From Siphonodentalium dalli (taxonomy: Eukaryota; Mollusca; Scaphopoda; Gadilida; Siphonodentaliidae), in contig CP136064.1 of the NCBI GenBank assembly GCA_032622095.1, positions 278,903,614 to 278,967,613 of the forward strand: a stretch of 64,000 nucleotides of DNA, in the 5' to 3' direction. The notes under the pieces were generated by a model. That model saw only the letters and a list, made by a program, of their open reading frames with translations. It was not told the DNA's origin and did not search any database. Shown here piece after piece: positions 44,334-56,404 of the stretch. Position numbers and translations under genes: made by a program. Numbering within the stretch: position 1 is the first letter of the stretch; every line of letters begins with the position of its first letter.

Positions 44334-46139
44334 CCCAGCAGGCTCTCGGATTATAAACCCTGCATGGAGTTTGGTTACAACGGTGCACTCGAGCGTTAAA
44401 TTTTGCCGCCTAAATAATAGATTAGAGTGACTCCCCTTATGTAAAGGATAATGAGTGAGTGAGTGTCTGAGGCCAAATAATCTTGGTCTCAGACACTTCA
44501 CGAGGTCATTATCTGACTTAAAACCTACGCACACATGCGCACATCATATATGTGAACACATGCAGTGGTCTTTCGAATATGTATTAATTAATGTATAAGC
44601 TTTGCTGAACGGCCAATAAAACCTTATATCCAATAATTGTATAGGTTTGGCCTATACATCGCTGACCTGGTAGCGAGCGGTTGGCAACTGTGCGTGTGAT
44701 ATCTTAACACAATCTGCAGTCGTCACATTTTAGCACGGGCTGAATGCAAGTTATCATTAATCAGGAAAAAGTACCGTCAATGATTGTTTGTCACCTCATA
44801 CTAATGGTCTGGCTTCCCCATTCATAACCAAGACCCGCAAGTTGTGCTATTGTGGTTTGCCGCTGCACTGTGGACTCACGGCATGCATGTGAGGTAATTT
44901 GTTTTTTCATTTTTATCTATTTCAGCATTTTTTTCGTATATGATTTCATATTCAATCCTTATTTGTTGAACGATTACTAGCTTGAATTTCAATAACCCTC
45001 ATGTGGTCAAAGAAGGGACGTGTTAACACGGTTTTCGTTTGGGTGGGGCGTCAAGCTTCGAAGTTTAAACTGCACCCCTCCATTCTGCAAACTGTCCCGC
45101 ATCCCGTTTCTGGTTAGCAAACAGCATTCTCCAACTGGATTTCTTATTTTTCTCTTTGCTTTCTGTTTTGCCCGTCCATTTTATGTTTGTTGTTGGTGCG
45201 TTTTAATTGTTATTTTAGAGTAGACGCGAGTACTTGTCTTGAAACCGATACATAATTATCTTTTTTTACATTCTATTATTCGTCGAACTTTCTTTTAGTT
45301 TACCTTGATTTAATTTAGAATTAGACCGATAAATTATTTCTATAATATGACCGTGCGTGACTACATACCTATAGATTGTTTACATAAAAAGGTGGTAGGG
45401 TTGCCATTCGGGAATGGACTAATTTCACCCCTAAGTGGTAAAATTGTCCCAAGAAAAATTGGCAATTATCTATCTCTTTTTAGGGGTAAGTTAATTACCC
45501 CCACCAGGAGAGACAGTCTTCCCCCATAGTGATGGAAGCGTAATGACATTCCCATGATGGGGTAGATTTGCCCCCTAAAGGGCATATTGGCCACCCTGTT
45601 GTTTAGTGCGCACTGATGCACCTTGATTAATTGTTACTATTGTAACCACAGACATTATCAGAAACAAGAGTGAGTCAAGAGTATATTAGCTTTCATTCAC
45701 GATGAAATTCCATTGATCGGAACAGCACAACATGCAATTTCCACGGTTATATGCAGTTGACAACTCGCGCTGGTAGACTGATTGGGTGACATCCCGCGAC
45801 ACCTTCGTGGATTGGCATGTCAGCGAGTACAGAGTAATATTTTGATTCCAAGAAATCACCCACTGTGTGGGAACTGCGACACGAGAAATTGATCGAGTCT
45901 GATAAATGCTATGGTTCCGGTGACGTGTAAGTTACCAGAGACGTGGCGACAGGGGGGTTTTGGGGGGGGGGGGGGGTGTCTCACCCCCCCAACTTTGGTC
46001 AAAATGTTCAACAGTTGGAAATTTCATACCTGCCAAAACATTAGTTGGAAATTTCACACCAACAATAGGTTGAAAATGTTCTTGTAGTTTGATTTTCAAA
46101 CAATTTATTGGGGGGAATTAATTGTTTTTGGACCAATAT
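44334..46139. other. Intergenic sequence, no gene supported
   Basis: Includes a G-run with GTGTCTCACCCCCCC (about 45963-45991), similar to 25845-25870 read in reverse and to 17900. GTTGGAAATTTCA repeats follow at 46013-46070. Frames at 45020 and 45347 are short and unrecognised. Confidence 0.35.
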
Positions 46140-47147
46140 CACCCCCGTGTACGTGGTATCGCCAAAACCGAGGGTATCGCCAAAACCGAGAATATGGGAA
46201 AGTCATTTTCACGTATATGATATGGGGATATGTTTGTTTCTCATCGTAATACAGACATCGAGCATCGTATGTGTATATCCACACGAAGCAGGAGTATTTA
46301 TCCACTAGTTGTCATTTAGTTTTCCCAGATCAGACCATTAATTTTTTTTTGGCGAATTTTTTCAATGGTGTTTTTGCTTTTGCTCACTCAAATTTTCGAG
46401 AACATCCATTTACTAGTATAGTTCCTGGACTCCCACGCTTCCAAAACAAATGCCGGTATATAGTTGAATCTGTCATTGAAGCATATAGGATTCGACAGAA
46501 TTTAAAAAATCCGTGTCGTTCTCAATATCCGCGCGATATGAAGGGACCACTGTCCGTCCTGAAAGATGCGAACGGCACAGATGAAGATGCTACCAAACGC
46601 CGAGTTTCTGTGCAGTAAATATGCGTATTACTTAAGGAGTTCTGATGAGTTTTCGAGAGTTTTTATGTGTATCTGAGACTGATCAATTGGACTGCGAATG
46701 TCATCTGAAATATGAATCCATAACATATTCGAAATATTGTGTGCATATATATTATGAATGTGTTTCAATTGAAATTAATTGAACATCCATCTCAGCATTC
46801 AGATTTGCGATCTAAGAACGTGAATGAATGATGATAACGCGATGCCTTGATCACACGCACTTGAATGCTGCCGTTCGCATGCATGCAGCTAATCGGATAT
46901 TCGTTTAGTATTAACATGCTTGGAGTTTTTATATAGACCACACATGCCGGACGACACGCTACGGCGTATCAACGATTTGTTATAATCATGTTTATTTTAC
47001 AGACTTTATGAATCGTTCCCAATCGAGTAGACCGTTACCCGACAATGAAACCGAATCATCTTATCGAATATACATATATCGTATTGCTCCAAATTATGCA
47101 ATTCTGGCTTTTTAAGAGTCATCAGATAATATTGTAACGATTCTATC
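46140..47147 (+). repeat. Left ~1-kb inverted arm
   Basis: The reverse complement is at 53226-54235 with scattered substitutions and small indels. A 115-codon frame at 46271-46618 is not kept open in the other arm, so it is not called as a gene. Confidence 0.85.
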
Positions 47148-47454
47148 CGTATATATATCATCACAATGTGCTATGTGTGGCCCACATGTGTGCCTTCTTA
47201 TCTGGATGTCGATGGGCCTCTGTATTTTTTCTGTGTAGCACATGTAGTCAGCTTACAATCTACAACACCATGTTTTTACAAAATCAAACCAGACCATGCG
47301 GTTTTGATAAATAACGTATCTTCCTCAGATAAAGCTATATATATATATCGGGGGAAGTGTTATGTACACCAACACACCACTGTCACATCCCTATAACCGA
47401 GTGGATGAATTAGCCGACTAAAACACAGAACATTTGATCTTCGGATGTAGCCTA

Positions 47455-50400
47455 GTTAGCTCAACTTTACTTTGTAAAGTTTGAGCTATTGCCATGGCTT
47501 GGTATCCGTCGTCCGTGTGTGCGTGTGTATGTGTGTCTGTGTGTGATGCGTCAACAATTTCCTTTAGCACGGGCTACAGTTCATACCTTTGGTCCGGTTA
47601 TTATGAAATTTGTCATGGATGTTGACATTGACAAGTAGATAGGAACGAGTCATTTTGGGGTCATTCGGAAAAAAAACATGGCCACCAGCGGCCATCTTTG
47701 ATTTCAAAATTCAATCCATTAGCACGGGCTACAGGCCGTACTGTTCATCTGATTGTCATGAAATTTGTCATGGATGTTAATATTGACATGTAGATGGGAA
47801 CAAGTAATTTTGGGGTCATTCGGCCAAAACACATGGCCGCCGGCAGCCATCTTAGATTTTACTCTTTGCATGACCAAATCCTTTGACACGGGCTACAGGT
47901 CGTACCTTTGGTCAGATCATCATAAAATGTGTCATGGATGGTAACAATGACATCTTGATGGGAACGAGTCATGTTTGGGTCATTCGGGCAAAAGACATGG
48001 CCGCCAAAAGCCAACTTGGATTTTACTCTTTGTATGACTAAATCATTTAGCACGGGCTACAGGTCGTACCTTTAGTCTGATCATCATGAAATTTGTCATG
48101 GCTGTTGAAATTGGAATGTAGATGGGAACGAGTCATGTTGGGGTCATTTGGACAAAAAAAATGGCCGCCAGCAGCCATCTTTGATTTCAAAATTTAATCC
48201 ATTAGCACTGGCCACAGGTCGTACTGTTAGTCTGATCATCATGAAATTTGTCATGGATGTTAACAATGACATGTAGATGGGAACGAGTCATTTTGGGGTC
48301 ATTCGGCCAAAAAACATGGCCGCCAGCAGCCATCTTGGAATTTACTCTTTGTATGACTAAATTCTTTAGCACGGGCTACATGTCGTATTTTTAGTCTGAT
48401 CATCATAAAATATGTCAAGAATGTTAATAATCACATGTAGATGGGAACGAGTCATTTTGGGGTCATTCGGATTTTACTCTTTGCATGACTAAATTCTTTA
48501 GCACGGGCTTCAGGTCATATTTTTAGCTCAACTTTACTTTGTAAAGTTTGAGCTATTGCCATGGCTTGGTGTCCGTCGTCCGTGTGTGCGTGTGTGTGCG
48601 TGTGTGTGTGTGTGCGTGTGTGATGCGTCAACAATTTCCTTTAGCACGGGCTACAGTTCGTACCTTTGGTCCGATTATTATGAAATTTGTCATGGATGTT
48701 GACATGGACATGTAGATGGGAACGAGTCATTTTGGGGTCATTCGGAAAAAAAACATGGCTGCCATCGGCCATCTTGGATTTCAAAATTCAATCCATTAGC
48801 ACGGGCTACAGGCCGTACTGTTCGTCTTATTGTCATGAAATTTGTCAAGAATGTTAACAATGACATGTAGATGGGAACGAGTCATTTTGGGGTTATTCGG
48901 CCGAAAAACATGGCCGCCAGCAGCCATCTTGGATTTTACTCTTTGTATGACTAAATCATTTAGCACGGGCTTCAGGTCGTACCTTTAGTCTGATCATCAT
49001 AAAATTTGTCATGAATGTTAATAATGACATGTAGATGGGAACGAGTCATTTTGGGGTCATTCGGCCAAAAAACATGGCCGCCAGCATCCATCTTTGATTT
49101 TACTCATTGTATGACTAAATCCTTTAACACGGGCTACAGTTCGTACCTTTAGTCTGATAATTAAAAAAATTGTCATGGATGTTAACAATGGCATGTAGAT
49201 GGGAACGAGTCATTTTGGAGTCATTCGGACAAAAAACATGGCCGCCAGCAGCCATCTTTGATTTCAAAATTTAATTCATTGGCACGGGCCACAGGTCGTA
49301 CTGTTCGTCTTATCATCGTGAAATTTATCATGGATGTTAATATTGAAATCTAGATGGGAACGAGTCATTTTGGGGTCATTCGGCCAAAAAACATGGCCGC
49401 CAGCAGCCATCTTGGATTTTACTCTTTGTATGACTAATTCTTTAGCACGGGCTACAGGTCATACCTTTATTCTGATCTTCATACAATTTGTCATGAATGT
49501 TAACAATGACATGTAGATGGGAAGGAGTCATCTTGGGGTCATTTGGCCGAAAAACATGGCCGCCAGCAGCCATCTTGGATTTTACTCTTTGTATGACTAA
49601 ATCCTTTAGCACGGGCTTCAGGTCGTACCTTTAGTCTGATCATCATAAAATTTGTCATGAATGTTAATAATGATATATAGATGGGAACGGGTCATTTTGG
49701 GGTCATTCGGCCAAAAAACATGGCCGCCAGCAGCCATCTTTGATTTTACTCTTTGTATGACTAAATCGTTTAGCACGGGCTACAGTTCGTACCTTTAGTC
49801 TGATCATCATGAAATTTGTCATGGCTGTTGACATTGACATGTAGATGGGAACGAGTCATTTTGGGGTCATTCGACCAAAAAACATGGCCACTGGTGGCCC
49901 ATCTTGGATTTCAAAATTAAATCCATTAGCGCGGGCGGGCTACATGTAGTACTATTCGTCTGATAATCATGAAATTTGTCATGGATGTTAATATTGAGAT
50001 GTAGATCGGAACGAGTCATTTTGGGGTCGTTCGGCCAAACACATGGCCACCAGCAACCATCTTGGATTTTACTCTTTGCATGACTAAATCCTTTGGTGCA
50101 GGCTACAGGTTGTAGCTTTGGTCGGATCTTCATAAAATTTGTCATGAATGTTAACAATGACATGTAGATGGGAACGAGTCATTTTGGGGTCATTTGGCCG
50201 AAAAACATGGCCGCCAGCAGCCATCTTGGATTTTACTCTTTGTATGACTAAATCGTTTAGCACGGGCTTCAGGTCGTACCTTTAGTCTGATCATCATCAA
50301 ATTTGTCATGAATGTTAACAATGACATGTAGATGGGAACGAATCATTTTGGGGTCATTCGGCCGAAAAACATGGCCACCAGCGGCCATCTTGGATTTTAC

Positions 50401-51266
50401 TCTTTGTATGACTAAATTATTTAGCACGGGCTACAGGTCATACCTTTAGTCTGATCATCATAAAATTTGTCATGAATGTTAACAATGACATGTAGATGGG
50501 AACGAGTTATTTTGGGGTCATTTGGCCGAAAACATGGTCGCCAGCAGCCATCTTGAATTTTACTCTTTGTATGACTAAATCGTTTAGCACGGGCTTCAGG
50601 TCGTACCTTTAGTCTGATCATCATAAAATTTGTCATGGATGTTAACAATGACATGTAGATGGGAACGAGTCATTTTGGGGTCATTCGGCCGAAAAACATG
50701 GCCGCCAGGTCGTACCTTTTGTAGGATCTTCATGAAATTTGTCATGGCTGTTGACATTGACATGTAGATGGGAACGAGTCATTTTGGGGTCATTCGACCA
50801 AAAAACATGGCCACTGGTGGCCCATCTTGGATTTCAAAATTAAATCCATTAGCGCGTGCGGGCTACATGTAGTACTATTCGTCTGATAATTATGAAATTT
50901 GTCATGGATGTTAATATTGAGATGTAAATCGGAACGAGTCATTTTGGGGTCGTTCGGCCAAAAAACATGGCCACCAGTAACCATCTTGGATTTTACTCTT
51001 TGCATGAGTAAATCATTTGGTGCAGGCTACAGGTTGTAGCTTTGGTCGGATCTTCATAAAATTTGTCATGGATGTTAATAATGACATGTAGATGGGAACG
51101 AGTTCTTATGGGGTCATTCGGCCAAAAAACATGGCCACCAGCAGCCATCTTGGATTTTACTCTTTGCATAACTAAATCCTTTGGCACAGGTAGGACATTT
51201 CAATCAGCATCTTTCCTATTTCTCCATTTACTGTAAACCATTAAATTATTCCCCTACCTAAGTTGA
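47455..51266 (+). repeat. ~164-bp tandem array, about 22 copies
   Basis: The unit includes GTCATGGATGTTAACAATGA, CATGTAGATGGGAACGAGTC, ATTTTGGGGTCATTCGGCC, ATGGCCGCCAGCAGCCATCT and TTTAGCACGGGCTACAGG. Spacing of the GATGGGAACGAG word is 155-165. The array starts with a TAGCTCAACTTTACTTTGTA hairpin and GT-rich leader (repeated at 48531) and ends GTTGAGCTA at about 51258, so it may be its own element with short inverted ends. Because the period is near a multiple of three, minus-strand frames run through several units. They are artefacts. Confidence 0.85.
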
Positions 51267-51438
51267 GCTACAGTGTCATTGACACTTTCATATGTAGGGA
51301 TTGTAGTTTGGGGGGGGGCTAACCCCGGGATGGTAGAATAGACCGAGAGGTCTATTCCTTCACCCCTCATTTTTTTAGCTTTATTTATTGAGAACCAAAA
51401 AACAAAAAATGCAATCGAATACTATAAAAAAATTTAGA
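51267..51438. other. 3' flank of the ORF1-like frame
   Basis: Contains a G-run with GGGCTAACCCCGGG and a small hairpin GACCGAGAGGTC. On - there is an AATAAA (about 51383) followed by an A-rich stretch, a plausible 3' end for the minus-strand ORF. Confidence 0.4.
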
Positions 51439-52368
51439 TCATTTTATCTTTTTCTTCTTTCTTATGGAGGTTTTTCTGCTGACGATTGTGGAGATGGAGG
51501 TCGAGATTTCTGTGTGTGCTGCTGTATAAGACGTTGAGTTTCTTCGAGTTGTTTTTCGTGCTGCTCTTTCGCCCTTTCCACAGCTCTGTCGCCCTTTCCA
51601 CAGCTCTGTCGCCCTTTCCACAGCTCTGTCGGACTCTTCCATAACTCTGTTGGACTTTGCAATCATCTCTTCCACAGAGCGAGTGGTGTCTGTGCTGACG
51701 TTGTTGCTGCTGCTGGTAGAGCTGGGGGACACCGGGATGAGATGGAACTCCGGTGTCCGTGGTGGCAAGCTGTCCAACTCTACCTCGAAGCTGGTGGCAG
51801 GAACAGTAGGGGTGGTTTCCTGCTCCCTTTCTCCGCTCGCCTCGACGACGACAGCAGGGACCTCCGGCAGATCAACGGAGTCCATGCTAGCTGGTGCAAT
51901 GTCGCCTGTCTCCATGCAGGTCGGGTCGTCTGGGCGTCTCTCAGACGACTCCGACCTACCGGCTGTGACACTGGACGTCGGCTGAACCACACAGGGAGGG
52001 GTGACTGGCAGATCAACAGTCACCCCCATCTTCTTCTTCCATTTCGCCCGTCTGGCGGCGTCCCTTCGTCTTCTGGTAGGCGTCTGCTTCTTGGGAGGCC
52101 CCTTCCCATTCTTCATTGGACAGTGGGTGGTCTTGGAATTGGCGTCCCGGCCCTGAGATCTCTGGGTGCCAGCATCTTCAGTCCGGAACTCCAGGCAAAG
52201 GGTCAGGTAGCCCCTGCTAGACTGGAGAGTCCAGTTAGCAATGTCCACTACCCGACACGTTTGGACGGCGGCCAACACAGCTTCGGGGATTAAGTCCATA
52301 AGCCTAATCCAAAACCGTCTCACTGGCGTTAAGCACGAGGGCAGCTGCACCCGGAGGCGCGGCCACAC
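51439..52368 (-). pseudogene. Retroelement ORF1/gag-like protein, frameshifted near its C-terminus
   Basis: A GC-rich 309-codon minus-strand frame in an A+T-rich setting. The N-terminal part (LAAVQTCRVVDIANWTLQ, then RGYLTLCLEFR) and the basic motif TPTRRRRDAARRAKWKKKM resemble ORF1 proteins of molluscan and other invertebrate retroelements, from memory of such families. A Pro/Ser/Thr/Glu-rich linker follows, then a helical end. A 20-bp unit (CGCCCTTTCCACAGCTCTGT on +) is present three times at about 51569-51628. The third copy leaves translation in a frame ending IRKKKKIK, while another frame over the same bases gives KEQHEKQLEETQRLIQQH, a much better coiled coil. The frame starts at a non-ATG codon right after a TGA, so the 5' end is incomplete. 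Function is not assigned beyond element-derived. Confidence 0.45.
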
Positions 52369-53225
52369 AACTCACCCGTGCTCCTAGTATGTTCGCGGAC
52401 AGAGCACGTATAAATATTTATCTTTTTTCCTATGATGTTTTTATAAGAATTATCATTGGAAATTGCTCAACTGACTGCCACCATGTGTTATAGTGTACAC
52501 TTTTCTCTGTTGAATGGTTTGACAGAGGTTAAGACCCCAAACAAAACAAATACTCTCCCTGAATACAAATAAATTTATGATGCATGACACGTTATACTCA
52601 TCATCGGATCTCGTGAACGTTTGCACGAGTGGAGCTATAATCACAACAATTATCTCTGTCTGTGAACAGAGCAAAAACAGCCAGTCCGCATAAAATCACC
52701 GGGCGCGGAAGGCTTAATTAAATTATAGTTAATCCCTTAATCAGTCAATTCACCCGGTCCCTTATGTGTTGCGCGGATATTTTGTGGAATCTCGAATTTA
52801 GTATTATGAAACACCATGTCTGAATCAGATGCGCCATTGGAAATTGTGCCAATAGACGAAGCGTTAGGGAAAGTCAGATGCGACTTGATGCTGAACATCC
52901 ATAACAATTTTGGTTAGAACAATAAACCAAACTCAGGACGAAGACCTTGATAAGATAAGATTCATTTCGGTTAAACATACATATCAATTACAGTATATGC
53001 AACCTATACGATAACATAATGAAGTCTTGTGTAAAAATTATGCCCACTAAATATGTGGTCCTAGGGCTAAATTAGAAAAGTTATAAACTATAGTGCAATT
53101 TACATTTGCACATAACAATCATGGCAGTATACACATGTTCCACAGTGAAGTGTTTTTATAAATAGCAGTAACTTTGTTGTGTGTGTGAACATACATGTAT
53201 ATGTTCGGGTGTGTAGTGTGTTAAC
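52369..53225. other. Interior of the 8.1-kb element, possible LINE tail
   Basis: TTGATAAGATAAGATTCATT at about 52948-52967 and the following A+T-rich sequence resemble the GATAA-tailed 3' end at 4838-5080, so a small LINE 3' remnant on - is possible. No gene. Confidence 0.35.
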
Positions 53226-54235
53226 ATAGAATCGGTACAATTTTATCTGATGACTCTAAAAAAAAGCCAGAATTGCATAATTTGGAGCAATACGATATAT
53301 GTATATTCGATAAGATGATTCGGTTCCATTGTCGCGTAACGGTCTACTCGAGTGGGAACGAGTCATAAAGTCTGTAAAATAAACATGATTATAACAAACC
53401 GTTGATACGCCGTAGCGTGTCGTCCGACATGTGCAGTCTATATACAAACTCCAAGCATGTTAATACTAAACGAATATCCGATTAGCTGCATGCATGCGAA
53501 CGGCAGCATTCACGTGCGTGTGCTCAAGGCATCGCGTTATCATTCATTCACGTTCTTGAGATCGCAAATCTGAATGCTGAGATGGATGTTCAATTAATTT
53601 CAATTGAAACACATTCATAATATATATGCACACACTATTTCGAATATTTTATGGTTTCATATTTCAGATGACATTCGCAGTCCAATTGATCAGTCTCAGA
53701 TACACATAAAAACTCTCGAAAACTCATCAGAACTCCTTAAGTATAATACGCATATTTACTGCACAGAAACTCGGCGTTTGGTCGCATCTTCATCTGTGTC
53801 GTTCGCATCTCTCTGGACCGACGGTGGTCCCTTCATATCGCGCGGATATTGAGAACGACACGGATTTTTTAAATTCTGTCAAATCCTATGCTTCATTGAC
53901 AGATTCAACCATATACTGGAATTTGTTTTGGAAGTGTGGAAGCCCGGCCGGGAACTATACTAGTGAATGGATGTTCTCGAAAATTTGAGTGAGCAAAAGA
54001 AAAAACACCATTGAAAAAATTCGCCAAAAAAAATTAATGGTCTGATCTGGGAAAACTAAATGACAACTAGTGGATAAATACTCCTGCTTCGTGTGGACAT
54101 ACACATACGATGCTCGATGTCTGTATTACGATGAGAAACAAACATATCCCCATATCATATACGTGAAAATGACTTTACCATATTCTCGGTTTTGGCGATA
54201 CCCTCGGTTTAGGCGATACCACGTACACGGGGGTG
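53226..54235 (-). repeat. Right ~1-kb inverted arm
   Basis: The complement of 46140-47147. Matching blocks include the end CACCCCCGTG, AACTCATCAGAACTCCTTAA and the CAATACGATATATGTATATT region. Confidence 0.85.
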
Positions 54236-54240
54236 AATAT

Positions 54241-54957
54241 TTGCATATTTTCCTATTTTTGGTTAAAAGTTTGGAATGAAATTGTCATCAGTTGGAAATT
54301 TTCCAACCTTAGGGGGGGGGGTGGCAGGTTGGAAATTTCCAACACTTGGAAAGCTTGTGTCCTGGTCCCTCCCCCGCGGCCAGTCAAAAACTGCTAGTTA
54401 ATTTAAGAAAACAATATTGTGATACATTTGGTCAGCATTGTCATTGGAATTGTCATCAGTTGGAAATTTTCCAACCTAGGAAGGCTTGATGCTAGTCTAG
54501 ATGGTAGGATTTTGCGATTTTCTTGTTCAGATTTTAAAATATTTCGCACACCGGGCCGAACCATGTGTCATTGTCCCCGTGGCCAATAAAAAGCTGCCAA
54601 GTAGTTTAACAAAACAATATTTTACTACATTTGGTCAAACTTGTGGACTGAAATGGTCATCAGTTGGAGAATTTTCCAACCTGAGGGGGAGTATTATGTT
54701 TGAAATTTCCAACACTATAGGAAAACTTCATTTGAGGCCAGTCTAGATGATATAGGATTTGCGATTTTCTTGTATAGTTTTCAAAATGTTCTCACACCGG
54801 TGGGGGTGGAAATATCCAGGGTGGACATCTTCTACCCCCTCCCAGCCCAAAACCTGACAAAAAATATTTAAATATCAAAAATCATTTTTTCTGGCCATTC
54901 GAGGGTCAAACTATCAAATGTTTGAAACAAATAGTGTGTCACTTGAAAAAAAAAAAT
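54241..54957. repeat. Dispersed GTTGGAAATTTTCCAAC repeat cluster
   Basis: GTCATCAGTTGGAAATTTTCC and AGTCTAGATG(G/A)TAGGATTTTG occur in about three degenerate tandem units (54280, 54450, 54655). The same words are at 20960-21060 and 46013-46070. GTTGGAAATTTTCCAAC is palindromic. Confidence 0.6.
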
Positions 54958-55345
54958 TAAAGGTACTCAATCCGATTAGACACCTCTAAATTACTATTTC
55001 TTTGGCTTCGGGGGTAAAAAATATTTGATTCGAGTCGAGGAACCCACCCTTTAAAGCTCTGAGTGATCAGATATCGATTTTTGAAATTTGTTAATTTTTT
55101 ATATCTGGTCCACTTCCACGTGCTCAAACGGACAAATTACGGACAAATCCAGGGTGTAAGATGGGTAACTCTAAAATTAAGCGGTTATTATTGTTAGTAA
55201 TTAATAACCACTTGATTTTAGAGTTATCCATCTTACACCCGCAATTTGTCCGTAATTTGGGTTCCTCGACTAGATTCAAATATTGTTTACCCCCGAAGCC
55301 GAAGAAAAAGTAATTTAGGGGTGCTTAATCGGATTGAGTACCTTG
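54958..55345. mobile_element. Complete fold-back element related to bases 1-310
   Basis: The arms are 54960-55165 and 55195-55345: GGTACTCAATCCGATTAGAC pairs with the complement of ATCGGATTGAGTACC, and GATGGGTAACTCTAAAATTA with the complement of TTGATTTTAGAGTTATCCATC. The right half recurs at the window start. Confidence 0.75.
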
Positions 55346-55407
55346 AAATGGAAAAAAAATTTAAATAAAAAAAAAAAAATTCTGACCATTTCATAGTCAA
55401 ACACGTA

Positions 55408-56404
55408 CGGTGGCTGGTTAGCGCCAAGCAAATTTAATTATTAACTTGCAATATTACCATCTTGCAAGTTAGTTATCTTGCACCTGCAAGTTACTATATT
55501 TCAGTGGCAAGTTAGTTATCTTGTACCATTAAGTTAGATATCCTGCCCCTGTAACTTGCTGCAAGTTACTAGCTCTCTAGCTGCAAGTTAATTATTTTGC
55601 AGCTGTAAGTTAGCTATCTTGCATGTGCAAGTTACTATCTTGCACCAGCAAGTTATCTATCTTGCGCGAGCAAGTTACTATATTGCACCTGCAATTTAGC
55701 TATCTTGCACATGCAAGTTTTTATCGTGCAGCTGCAAGTTAGTTATCTTGTACCTGCAAGTTAGCAATCAAGAGCTTTTTTGGGTTTTAGAATATGTCAT
55801 TTTCAGAGGGGAGGGGTGACGGTGGCAGGTGATATGTCCAGCGAAACTCACTTGAAATCCTAAACGCTCTTTACAGGCACACTGAATCCCACACCCATTG
55901 GGCATAACCTTGGACTATAGCCTATATTATGAAGTGATGCAGCATTGTAAGGGCATGCCAAATTATAAACACACCTTATCACACCTGGACAATAGAACTG
56001 TTGTATATCGAAAAAAGGCAAATTGGAAGTTGCCGTCATTAGCCCAGAATCATCATAGCTAACTTGCAGGTGAAAGATAATAACTTGCAGCTACACGAGA
56101 GCTATGTTACAGGTGCAAGTAACTTGCAGCTGCTAGATAACTAACCTGCAGCTGAACTGTAACAACTTGCACGTGTAAGATAACTAGCTATCAAAATAGC
56201 ATGGTTCTAGGTTAATGACGTCAACTTCCAATTCGTCCATTCCGAATACAACAGTTATGAAATTCTCCCCATCTGGCTCTCTGGAATGGGTATTTAAGCA
56301 ATTTGCAGTGACTTGCAGCTGCAAGATAACTAACTTGCAGATGCAAGATAGTAACCTGCATCTGCAAGTTAATTATAAATTTGCTTGGCGCTAACCAGCC
56401 ACTG
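55408..56404. mobile_element. 997-bp Tc1/mariner-type MITE with internal TTGCA repeats
   Basis: The termini read CGGTGGCTGGTTAGCGCCAA (left) and CAGTGGCTGGTTAGCGCCAA (complement of right), flanked by TA on both sides (55406-55407 and 56405-56406). Just inside are clusters of a ~17-20-bp repeat (TGCAAGTTAGTTATCTTGCA types) at 55445-55770 and, in opposite sense, at 56058-56375. The centre (55771-56057) is unique. No transposase. Confidence 0.8.

Larger units (their letters stand above)
46140..54235. mobile_element. 8.1-kb element with ~1-kb terminal inverted repeats and CAC ends
   Basis: Bases 46140-47147 and 53226-54235 are inverted copies. The ends match exactly for the first 24 bp, starting CACCCCCGTGTACGTGGTAT. 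The pentamer AATAT is duplicated outside (46135-46139 and 54236-54240). Just inside, GTATCGCCAAAACCGAG occurs twice in tandem in both arms (with one substitution in the right arm). The interior holds a 22-copy array of ~164 bp, a minus-strand ORF1-like frame and a possible LINE tail, but no recognisable transposase. CAC ends with a 5-bp duplication are reported for Transib/RAG-type elements. Polinton features (AG ends, 6-bp duplication, polymerase) are absent. Class unassigned. Confidence 0.75.

Noticed and set aside
46271-46618. 115-codon frame in the left inverted arm
   Set aside because: Not preserved in the near-identical right arm, so there is no sign of selection for coding.
47859-51187. 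Minus-strand frames with DPKMTRSHLHV-type repeated peptides
   Set aside because: Read-through of the ~164-bp array. Frame breaks differ between units and there is no start or domain.
51650-52293. Plus-strand frames of 111 and 183 codons
   Set aside because: Antisense shadows of the GC-rich minus-strand ORF1-like frame, which has recognisable motifs.
46140-54235. Polinton/Maverick identity for the 8.1-kb element
   Set aside because: The ends are CAC, not AG. The duplication is 5 bp, not 6. No polymerase, integrase, ATPase or capsid gene is seen.
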